Source: Bacteroidota bacterium
GTDB taxonomy: Bacteria; Bacteroidota; Bacteroidia; B-17B0; Aurantibacillaceae
NCBI GenBank assembly: GCA_025360565.1
Contig: JANYBY010000173.1
Coordinates: 1-8,879 of the forward strand
Reading direction: 5' to 3'
Length of the DNA stretch: 8,879 bases
The notes beneath the pieces were generated by a model. It searched no databases. It saw only the letters and a list, made by a program, of their open reading frames with translations, and was not told the DNA's origin. The position numbers were made by a program, and so were the translations under genes. Of this stretch, positions 1 through 5,354 are shown piece after piece (positions within the stretch are counted from its first letter, which is position 1; each line of letters begins with the position of its first letter).

Positions 1-123
1 TTTAAAGTAAGCGTCACTCGGGTCTGTGGCGCTTATCAACCGCAGCTGCTCATCAAATTGCGCTTTTTTGTTTTCGTATTCAGCATCAATGCTGAAAATT
101 AATTTAGTTAAATACCAGTTCAT
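1..123 (-). CDS. DUF4288 domain protein, N-terminal part only (runs off the window)
   Basis: Forty-one codons are open from an ATG at 123 down to base 1, so only the N-terminus is visible. The translation starts MNWYLTKLIF and contains 'AQFDEQLRLISA' at residues 21-32. This matches my memory of the DUF4288 family, whose short proteins begin MNWY and carry a 'QFDEQ-R-I-A' segment; their function is unknown. There is no signal peptide or membrane segment in the visible part, so a cytoplasmic protein is likely. The start lies 11 nt after the stop codon of the LiaF-like gene on the same strand, which suggests co-transcription from the promoter upstream of that gene. No Shine-Dalgarno sequence is visible. 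The family call rests on a short fragment. Confidence 0.7.
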   Translation of the reverse strand, partial: MNWYLTKLIFSIDAEYENKKAQFDEQLRLISATDPSDAYFK

Positions 124-134
124 TTTTTTATATT

Positions 135-914
135 TTAATAAGAAACAATTTCAACTCCGCTCATAAAGATCTGCCCTTTTAAAACAAGAATTTTTGCCTG
201 CGACCCATCTGTAGTATTTACTACTGGACGGTCATCCTCAATGCCCGCGAATACACAGGCCAGATCCGATTTCACCATCCAGTTTGGCGGTATAATTAAT
301 TTAATGCCGCCAAATTGCTGATTGATTGTAATAACCGCCTCACCGGTAAAATCCGCCAGCATTAAATTTAACTCGCAGCCGCCAAAGGTGTTTCGAATGT
401 CACCACCTTTAAAATCTTTGCTTAAAATATTTTTTTTTGTTCCCGCAAAAACATTGTGCAATACAATAAAATCGTCGGAGCTGCTGTTCATAGTCCCGTA
501 GGATCCTGCATTCCAGTGGTGATGGTGTTTGTGCATATATCTTGCGTAACGTTTACGGTGATTATTCCTTGGTTTAAAGATCATTACCAAACCAATAATT
601 AAAAGAATAAGCGGGATCTTATATTTGTCAAACGAAAAATAGGGAATAAGATCGCCGACCAAAAAAATGGTACCAATGGCTATTAAAATGATCCAGATCG
701 GATGGCGAAACTGATGCTTTACAGCCGATACAATACCTATACCAATAAGTAACACCGGCCAGGTAAATACCCATTCGGGAATAAAATATCCTGATTCTTT
801 ACAAAAAAACAGGGCTGCCGCAAAAAGAATTAAAAATCCCGCGCAAACCCTTCCGTTACGGTGATTTTTTTCCCAGTTTTTAAACCCTTCCTCTTCGTGC
901 AATTGCTTTTCCAT
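135..914 (-). CDS. LiaF-like membrane protein (DUF5668-type transmembrane domain plus LiaF C-terminal domain)
   Basis: The 259-residue protein has a short charged N-terminus with the 'NHRNGRVCAG' segment (17-26) typical of Bacteroidota members. Four hydrophobic helices follow at about 23-39, 48-66, 72-90 and 98-114. A basic, histidine-rich stretch (about 116-134, with HKHHHH at 128-133) then leads to a soluble beta-rich C-terminal domain at about 150-259. That domain shows the repeated 'FGG' turns of LiaF-type domains ('NTFGGCELNL' 175-184, 'QQFGGIKLIIP' 199-209, 'FAGIEDDRP' 222-230). In Firmicutes, LiaF restrains the LiaS envelope-stress kinase. No kinase or regulator is visible here, so a role in envelope-stress sensing is only inference. 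The ATG at 914 is chosen because it directly precedes the conserved N-terminus. A TAnnTTTG box lies 21 nt upstream. A DUF4288 gene follows after 11 nt, probably in the same operon. Confidence 0.85.
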   Translation of the reverse strand: MEKQLHEEEGFKNWEKNHRNGRVCAGFLILFAAALFFCKESGYFIPEWVFTWPVLLIGIGIVSAVKHQFRHPIWIILIAIGTIFLVGDLIPYFSFDKYKIPLILLIIGLVMIFKPRNNHRKRYARYMHKHHHHWNAGSYGTMNSSSDDFIVLHNVFAGTKKNILSKDFKGGDIRNTFGGCELNLMLADFTGEAVITINQQFGGIKLIIPPNWMVKSDLACVFAGIEDDRPVVNTTDGSQAKILVLKGQIFMSGVEIVSY

Positions 915-935
915 TGGTATAAACTAATTTTTTAT

Positions 936-943
936 CAAAAATA
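936..943 (-). promoter_or_regulatory. Candidate Bacteroidota -7 box for the LiaF-like gene
   Basis: On the minus strand the bases read TATTTTTG, a full match to the Bacteroidota TAnnTTTG -7 consensus. The box ends 21 nt before the ATG at 914, which would give a leader of about 15 nt. I see no TTTG element at the usual upstream distance, so the call rests on the -7 box and its position alone. Confidence 0.35.
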
Positions 944-998
944 CGGCTAAGGGCTTGAACGAAAAATAGGCAATCGGTAAAGCAAATTTTAAAGTCGG

Positions 999-1028
999 TA
1001 AACTGAGAAGTGGAAATTTTTCAGTTTA
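999..1028. repeat. Intergenic inverted repeat (hairpin)
   Basis: TAAACTGA at 999-1006 is the exact reverse complement of TCAGTTTA at 1021-1028. With two G-U pairs the stem extends inward to 12 bp around a 6-nt loop. It lies in the divergent spacer between the LiaF-like gene and siaB, so it does not end either of those genes. It could be a terminator remnant, a protein-binding site or chance in AT-rich DNA. Confidence 0.35.
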
Positions 1029-1141
1029 TAATTTAAAAAGGTGCTTTCGGATATTTTGCGCAAGGGATGGAGTCTGCCACGGCGGATTTGGCTCTTTTAC
1101 TACGCCTGGATGTATATTCAAGAGGGCGGGGCAAAAAGCGA

Positions 1142-1236
1142 GTAGCCATTCGCCAAGCTCAGGATAAATTTTAGCCCGGTGCCGCTAACCTGAATAAACG
1201 AAAGCAGATAGATTTGGAGAAAGTAGGCGAATCTAC
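1142..1236. other. Nested inverted repeats in the 915-1334 non-coding spacer
   Basis: The 420-bp spacer 915-1334 has no supportable gene. Its middle (about 1050-1236) is visibly richer in G and C than the flanks and contains three nested pairings. The outer stem is 1142-1154 with 1226-1236 (11 bp, with a 2-nt bulge at 1146-1147). The middle stem is TCAGG 1159-1163 with CCTGA 1189-1193. The inner stem is TTAGC 1171-1175 with GCTAA 1184-1188. An alternative 8-bp pairing, TGCTTTCG 1042-1049 with CGAAAGCA 1199-1206, is also possible. The pieces 'GCGCAAGGGATGGAG' (1059-1073) and the GGGCGGGGC run (1125-1133) remind me of intergenic repeat families in Bacteroidota genomes. It could be such a repeat, a structured RNA or a long 5' leader of siaB. 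No function can be assigned. Confidence 0.4.
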
Positions 1237-1321
1237 CTTATTTCCACTTTTTTACTTTAAAATAACCAATTATTGAAAGTTTTGAATAATTTTACTGGAC
1301 TTTAAAAAAAGACTTATTTTT

Positions 1322-1326
1322 AGGAG
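1322..1326 (+). promoter_or_regulatory. Shine-Dalgarno-like AGGAG before siaB
   Basis: AGGAG lies 8 nt before the ATG at 1335, good spacing for ribosome binding, and supports that start. This is the only convincing Shine-Dalgarno sequence in the window; the other starts lack one, as is usual in Bacteroidota. Confidence 0.5.
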
Positions 1327-1334
1327 ATCAATTA

Positions 1335-2453
1335 ATGGTAAAAATACCCGACATAGCAGATTCATCTATTGAGAATTTATTTAATTCGTTAGATGGGTAT
1401 GAATTGAGTTATTCTTATAAAGGAGATTTCAGCCAAAAATTAACCGACAGCATTCTTGCGCTTTCTGAAACAAATTTTGAAGTGAGCAACGAGCCTGTTA
1501 AAAATAGAAAAAAGGTTTATTTTATAATGGTTGAATCGCTGCAGAATATTACGCGGCATCAGCAAAGTAAAGAGCTGGAAGGTTTCTTTTCCATACACAA
1601 GGCTAAATTCGGATTTTTGATCACCTCGGGTAATATTATACAAAACGAACACATTCCGGCGCTTAAGGAAAAACTTGAAAAAGTTAATTCAATGAGCCAG
1701 GAACAATTGAAAGAATATTATTATGACGTTTTAAAATCGGGTGCTTTTTCTGAAAAGGGTGGGGCGGGCTTAGGATTAATAGAAATGGTTCGCAAATCGG
1801 GAAATAAACTGATCTACGATTTTACAAAAATAGATAATGAAAGTTCATTCTTTTATTTTCAAATTAATGTAAAAACCGTTGCCGACGATGTGCAAACAGA
1901 CTCAAGCTTAAACAACAATCTTACACTTGCAAAAACCGTTCACAAAGTAGTTGCCGAAAATAAAGTGAAATTATTTTTTCATGGAAGATTTGAGCATGAA
2001 AGCCTGAAAGGCTTGATAGCAATGGTGGAGGGAAGTATTGGAAAATCGGTAGGCTCGGCGCTGAAAAAAACTATTGTGGCAGTAATGATAGAAATGCTGC
2101 AAAATATTTGCTACCACGGAGTGGATAAGGAAGATGCAAGTGCCGATAAGCCGGGATTGATCTTAATTTGCGAAGACGACATTAAATACTCAATAATAAC
2201 TGGCAATTATATTGACAATAATGCAATAGAAAAATTTGTAAAACATGTTGAACACATTAACTCTTTAAAAGAGGAAGATCTGGGCAAATTATTTAACGAA
2301 GTTATTCTGCGAGAAAATAAGATAGGCGAATTAGGAGCAGGCCTTGGGCTGATAGATCTACGGTTTAAAACAAAAAATAAAATTGAAACAAGCATTTTAC
2401 CGCACTCTTCCAATCGTTCGTTCTTAATAGTTAAAACACACATAAATTTTTAA
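1335..2453 (+). CDS. SiaB-type protein kinase with two tandem SiaB (DUF6272) domains
   Basis: The 372-residue protein consists of two homologous halves, about 10-180 and 205-372, each about the size of a whole SiaB. Both halves keep the GHKL-like signatures. The helix with the acidic residue and Asn reads MVESLQN (65-71, then H75) in the first half and MIEMLQN (251-257, then H261) in the second. The glycine-rich loop reads GAGLGLIEM (143-151) and GAGLGLIDL (334-342). A matching 'GN-I' strand and following helix occur at about 99-116 and 290-307. In Pseudomonas aeruginosa, SiaB phosphorylates SiaC and so controls the SiaC-SiaD diguanylate cyclase switch. Here a SiaC gene follows after 8 nt, which supports the assignment. 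No signal peptide or membrane segment is seen, so the protein is cytoplasmic. SiaB family members are usually single-domain (about 180-190 residues), so the tandem form is unusual. Whether both halves are catalytic is unknown. The start is supported by AGGAG 8 nt upstream. Confidence 0.82.
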   Translation: MVKIPDIADSSIENLFNSLDGYELSYSYKGDFSQKLTDSILALSETNFEVSNEPVKNRKKVYFIMVESLQNITRHQQSKELEGFFSIHKAKFGFLITSGNIIQNEHIPALKEKLEKVNSMSQEQLKEYYYDVLKSGAFSEKGGAGLGLIEMVRKSGNKLIYDFTKIDNESSFFYFQINVKTVADDVQTDSSLNNNLTLAKTVHKVVAENKVKLFFHGRFEHESLKGLIAMVEGSIGKSVGSALKKTIVAVMIEMLQNICYHGVDKEDASADKPGLILICEDDIKYSIITGNYIDNNAIEKFVKHVEHINSLKEEDLGKLFNEVILRENKIGELGAGLGLIDLRFKTKNKIETSILPHSSNRSFLIVKTHINF

Positions 2454-2461
2454 GTCAGTTT

Positions 2462-2833
2462 ATGAATCCTCTTATAATACAGCCAACCGATGATACACCA
2501 AAAGTAATATTGGATGTTGCCGGGGCATCTTTTGAAATTTCAGGAAGATCTTTGCCCGAGGACGCTATTAGTTTTTATACACCGTTAATTGACTGGATGA
2601 AAACATATATTCAATCGCCAAAGGAGGAAAGTAATTTTGGTTTTCATTTCGAATACATCAGCACCTCATCAACCAAACAAGTAATGAAATTGTTTTTAAT
2701 GATAAATGAACTTGCAAAAACAAAAAAAGTAAACGTTACCTGGAAGTACGATAAGGATGATGAAGATATGATGCAGACCGGCAAACGCCTTCAGAAACTC
2801 ACCACCATTGAGTTTAAATTCCTGGAGGTTTAG
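2462..2833 (+). CDS. siaC: SiaC family regulatory phosphoprotein (DUF1987)
   Basis: This 123-residue protein matches the SiaC/DUF1987 family over its whole length. The N-terminal strand 'IIQPTDDTPKVILD' (5-18), the 'FEISGRSLPEDA' motif (24-35), and the 'EYISTSSTK' segment (64-72) in front of a long helix are all present. Thr68 in that segment falls at the number I recall for the phosphoacceptor of P. aeruginosa SiaC, T68. In that system unphosphorylated SiaC binds and activates the diguanylate cyclase SiaD, SiaB kinase phosphorylates it and SiaA phosphatase restores it. The gene starts 8 nt after the double-domain siaB and shares its operon. Neither a SiaA phosphatase nor a GGDEF protein is visible downstream; a strong stem-loop follows instead. 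The real partner in this organism is therefore unknown. The protein is cytoplasmic and of normal family length. Confidence 0.92.
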   Translation: MNPLIIQPTDDTPKVILDVAGASFEISGRSLPEDAISFYTPLIDWMKTYIQSPKEESNFGFHFEYISTSSTKQVMKLFLMINELAKTKKVNVTWKYDKDDEDMMQTGKRLQKLTTIEFKFLEV

Positions 2834-2858
2834 TTCGGAAGACCTGTGGAGATTTTAT

Positions 2859-2910
2859 TAAAGACCTTCAAGGTTTTTACGGATGTTTGAGAAAACCTTG
2901 AAGGTCTTTA
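2859..2910. terminator. Perfect 19-bp stem-loop between convergent genes (bidirectional terminator or iterated repeat)
   Basis: Bases 2859-2877 and 2892-2910 are exact reverse complements over 19 bp, separated by a 14-nt loop. The stem core reads AAAGACCTTCAAGG. It lies 25 nt after the siaC stop and 11 nt beyond the stop of the PorE-like gene on the other strand, where both need termination. A-rich and T-rich arm ends stand in for a U-tract in both directions. The ACCTTCAAGGT / ACCTTGAAGGT type of stem is, from memory, a common iterated intergenic repeat in Bacteroidota. 'GAAGACCTGTGGAG' at 2839-2852 may be a worn fragment of a related copy. Confidence 0.75.
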
Positions 2911-2921
2911 CACCATGGCCG

Positions 2922-4568
2922 TTACGACTTCTTCAACAAAAAACCTTTTTCCAAACTCAGCGTTTCTTTTTCGCCAACTTTTAATTCAACTTTTTCGGTA
3001 ATATCCTGATAACCTTTTTTCTTAACGCTTAAATTATAATTACCGCCTTTTAAGGTAAAAAAGTATTCTCCGTTCTCGTTTGTGTTGGTGGATGATACCG
3101 GTGCACCGGCTTCATCGGTTAAACTGATCTCAACATCGGGCAAACCGTATCCCTCAAAGCCTTCGCGGATGGTGCCTTTTAAAATACTTAAACCGTTGCT
3201 TACTTTTTTCTTTCCGTCCGGTTCTAAAATGGCAAAATCTTTTAAGTCAATTTTATATAGATCACTTTCGCCAAGTCCGCCCTTGCGTTCGCTTGAAACG
3301 TATGCAAACTTTGCATCGGCGCTTAAAGATAATTGCCCTTCTTTAGCTGAACTGTTTATGGGATAACCTAAATTAACAGGCTTGCTCCATTTACCATCAG
3401 CAAATACAGTTTTAAAAACATCCGAGCTTCCCATACTCGTTGGGCCGTTGCTGCAGAAGAATAAAGTTTTACCATCGGGCGCTAAAAATACACCGGCCTC
3501 ATCGTTGGCAGAATTAATATCGGGACCCAAATTTACAGGGATATCCCATTCTTTTTTAGTTTTTTTGGTTACCATCCAAATATCGCTGTGGCCATAACCT
3601 CCTTTGCGTTCGCTTACAAAAAAATATTTTTTTCCGTCGGCCGAAATGCAGGCACCGCCTTCCCATGCTTCAGATGAAATGGGTTTCCCTAAAGGCTCAG
3701 CGGTTTTCCATTTTCCGTTCACAATTTTGGTTACAAAAATTTCGCCGCCGTAAGAAGCCCTGTCGTTAATATCGTTCTTGTAAATAAAAATTTGTTTGCC
3801 ATCAGGCGAAATACTGGTGCAGGCATCGTGCCCCTTGGTATTTACCGAGCCGGGAACGGGATGAGCCGGGCCAAATTGTTTGGTAGCCGAATCTACAACG
3901 GTTGTATAAATATCTTCAAAATATTTGCCGTCGCCTTCTTTATCAACAGGCGAATCTGTTTTTGCCGGCCTGTTGGTGGTGAATACAATTGTTCTTCCAT
4001 CATGGGTAATGCAAGGATTTTTATCGTTATACTTTGTATTTATTTCAGGGCCTAAATTTGTTATCGTCACATCTAAAGGTGTTGCAATTAATTTTTTCGC
4101 GGTTTCGCACTGGCTTAAATAAATATCCGATTCTTGCACGTTTTCTTTATCGGTTGAGGGCGAGGATTTGTATTTTGTAAACGCCTCAATCGCTTTATCA
4201 AAATCATCTTCGCGCTGATATATTTTACCGAGCATAAAATGTGTTTCAGGCTTAAAATTTTTGGTACTTGTTTCGGCTTTTAATAAATACTCTTTTGATT
4301 TGACGTATTCGCCCAAGGCAAAATTGCAAAAACCAATGTAATATAAAACCGTGCCATCGGTGGGATTGTTCTTTTCAACTTCGCGATAAGTATTTAAAGC
4401 GCTTGCATATTCGCTGGCGTACATTTTTTGTTTGGCTATGGCCATTTTGCCAATATCGGCGGCGTCTTTAAAAATGCTTCCCTTTTTTTCTTTTTTTGCA
4501 ACTGCGGTATCTGTTTGAGCAAAACCAACAGATGAAACAAACAACAGGATCATTAAAACAGCCTTCAT
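2922..4568 (-). CDS. Exported TPR / PD40 beta-propeller / carboxypeptidase-regulatory-domain protein, PorE-like but without OmpA domain
   Basis: The 548-residue protein starts with a signal peptide (MKAVLMILLFVSSVGFA, cleavage predicted after A17, before Q18; no lipobox). A TPR region at about 45-160 follows ('EYASALNTYREVEKNNP', 'YIGFCNFALGEYVKSKEYL', 'MLGKIYQREDDFDKAIEAF'). Five PD40/WD40-like blades then occupy about 170-440, each with a 'SxDGK--FF-S-R' type core (near 189, 255, 310, 364, 417) and 'GGYGHSDIW' or 'GGLGESDLY' turns. A carboxypeptidase regulatory-like beta-sandwich closes the protein at about 462-535 ('LKGTIREGFEGYGLPDVEI' 463-481, 'TNENGEYFF' 496-504). The order TPR-propeller-CRD is that of PorE, a periplasmic protein of the type IX secretion trans-envelope complex, but PorE continues into an OmpA-like peptidoglycan-binding domain absent here. 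Role is therefore inferred: periplasmic scaffold or paralogue of that group. It is a single-gene unit, convergent with siaBC. Confidence 0.8.
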   Translation of the reverse strand: MKAVLMILLFVSSVGFAQTDTAVAKKEKKGSIFKDAADIGKMAIAKQKMYASEYASALNTYREVEKNNPTDGTVLYYIGFCNFALGEYVKSKEYLLKAETSTKNFKPETHFMLGKIYQREDDFDKAIEAFTKYKSSPSTDKENVQESDIYLSQCETAKKLIATPLDVTITNLGPEINTKYNDKNPCITHDGRTIVFTTNRPAKTDSPVDKEGDGKYFEDIYTTVVDSATKQFGPAHPVPGSVNTKGHDACTSISPDGKQIFIYKNDINDRASYGGEIFVTKIVNGKWKTAEPLGKPISSEAWEGGACISADGKKYFFVSERKGGYGHSDIWMVTKKTKKEWDIPVNLGPDINSANDEAGVFLAPDGKTLFFCSNGPTSMGSSDVFKTVFADGKWSKPVNLGYPINSSAKEGQLSLSADAKFAYVSSERKGGLGESDLYKIDLKDFAILEPDGKKKVSNGLSILKGTIREGFEGYGLPDVEISLTDEAGAPVSSTNTNENGEYFFTLKGGNYNLSVKKKGYQDITEKVELKVGEKETLSLEKGFLLKKS

Positions 4569-4685
4569 ATGTAAATAATTTAGATTGATTGTGTTAAATA
4601 GTAGTACCGAAAGTACAATTTTATTTTTAAGAATAGGAGGCTGTTTAATTTTTTTTTCATATTTTTGATATGGAAAGTGTGATTT

Positions 4686-4719
4686 TTGAAAGAGCAGGGA
4701 CGAAAAGAATATAACTTTA
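4686..4719 (+). promoter_or_regulatory. Candidate promoter of the cytochrome-like lipoprotein gene
   Basis: TTG at 4686-4688 (within TTTTTG) and TAACTTTA at 4712-4719 resemble the Bacteroidota -33 TTTG and -7 TAnnTTTG boxes with a 23-nt spacer. One base of the -7 consensus is missing and the spacer is at the long end. The ATG follows 26 nt later. The rest of the 4569-4745 spacer shows nothing else I can support. Confidence 0.3.
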
Positions 4720-4745
4720 TTGTAATTATATAAAACACATTATAA

Positions 4746-5141
4746 ATGATCAGAAAAAAACATATTAAATACATTGCGCTAATTTTATTTATGGCTGTGT
4801 TCGCTATTAGTTGCGTAAAAAAAGTTGGAATGTTACCTCCTACAGCTCCGCCACCTGCTCCGGGCACAGTTGATACTTGTACCACCGATGTTAAATACGC
4901 GCAGCATATAGCGCCCATAATAACTAAAAGTTGTGCTAAGCCGGGTTGCCATACCCCAACGGGCTATAAAGATTTTACTACTTACGCGCTTTTAAAAGCG
5001 GAGATAAGTGCCATTACCGCAGCAGGTTTATACAACAGAATTAAAACGGGTACAGATATGCCGCAAGGCGGGCCACCATTAACTTCCTGCGAAATTTCAA
5101 AAATGAAAGCCTGGATGGATGATGGAGCACTTAATAATTAA
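4746..5141 (+). CDS. Small lipoprotein with a CX4CH cytochrome-c-like haem site
   Basis: The 131-residue protein has a basic N-terminus, a hydrophobic helix and a lipobox-like AISC ending at Cys23, so it is probably a lipoprotein facing the periplasm or cell surface. A proline-rich linker (30-40) follows. The core resembles small Bacteroidota c-type-cytochrome-like proteins: 'IAPIITKSCAKPGCH' (55-69), a tyrosine/leucine-rich stretch ('FTTYALLKAEI' 77-87), 'MPQGGPPL' (105-112) and a C-terminal 'MKAWMDDGALNN' (120-131). The haem-attachment candidate is C63-x4-C68-H69, a spaced variant of the usual CXXCH, with Met105 a possible sixth ligand. C45 and C115 could form a disulphide. Electron transfer is inferred; haem attachment through CX4CH is not certain. 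The first Met before the signal sequence is used as start. It is a single-gene unit. Confidence 0.7.
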   Translation: MIRKKHIKYIALILFMAVFAISCVKKVGMLPPTAPPPAPGTVDTCTTDVKYAQHIAPIITKSCAKPGCHTPTGYKDFTTYALLKAEISAITAAGLYNRIKTGTDMPQGGPPLTSCEISKMKAWMDDGALNN

Positions 5142-5143
5142 AG

Positions 5144-5311
5144 GGGAGTTCTATAAATTGCTTTTTTGTAGTTAAACTTCTCCTGATAACTATCGGGATG
5201 AAAGCCTCATTACTTATCTATCCAACACACAAACCCGCTCATATTGCCACTGAAAATATGCCGTGTTTTCAAAAACTTGTTTGCCTAAAAAATCTAATTT
5301 TTAGAACTCCC
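5144..5311. repeat. 168-bp non-coding segment bounded by 16-bp inverted repeats (MITE-like)
   Basis: GGGAGTTCTATAAATT at 5144-5159 matches the reverse complement of 5296-5311 at 15 of 16 positions. The two copies bound a segment with no ORF of note, lying between the convergent lipoprotein and der genes. Such terminal inverted repeats suggest a miniature inverted-repeat element, but I find no target-site duplication in the flanks (AATTAAAG on the left, ATAAGTTA on the right). It may instead be an intergenic repeat or the two halves of a long stem. It carries an 18-bp palindrome at 5181-5198. Confidence 0.4.
5181..5198. repeat. Imperfect 18-bp palindrome TCCTGATAACTATCGGGA
   Basis: The sequence differs from a perfect palindrome at two symmetric pairs only. 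From memory, TCCCGATAGCTATCGGGA-type palindromes are very frequent between genes in many Bacteroidota genomes. Here it lies inside the inverted-repeat-bounded segment between two convergent genes and could help terminate transcription. Confidence 0.5.
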
Positions 5312-5354
5312 ATAAGTTAAGTTTCATAACAGAAGCCTACCAATAATTTTAATT

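Noticed and set aside
1029..1334. Possible decayed gene in the siaB upstream region
   Set aside because: No frame gives a recognisable protein fragment, and the block is better explained by inverted repeats.
1440..2443. Minus-strand ORFs of 70 and 78 codons
   Set aside because: They are antisense to the double-domain siaB and show no protein-like pattern.
3082..4122. Several plus-strand ORFs of 65-94 codons
   Set aside because: All lie antisense to the well-supported TPR/PD40 gene and have composition expected of shadow frames.
4580..4918. Minus-strand ORF of 112 codons overlapping the lipoprotein gene start
   Set aside because: It lies antisense to the lipoprotein signal peptide and its promoter, has an AT-rich low-complexity C-terminus, and resembles no family I know.
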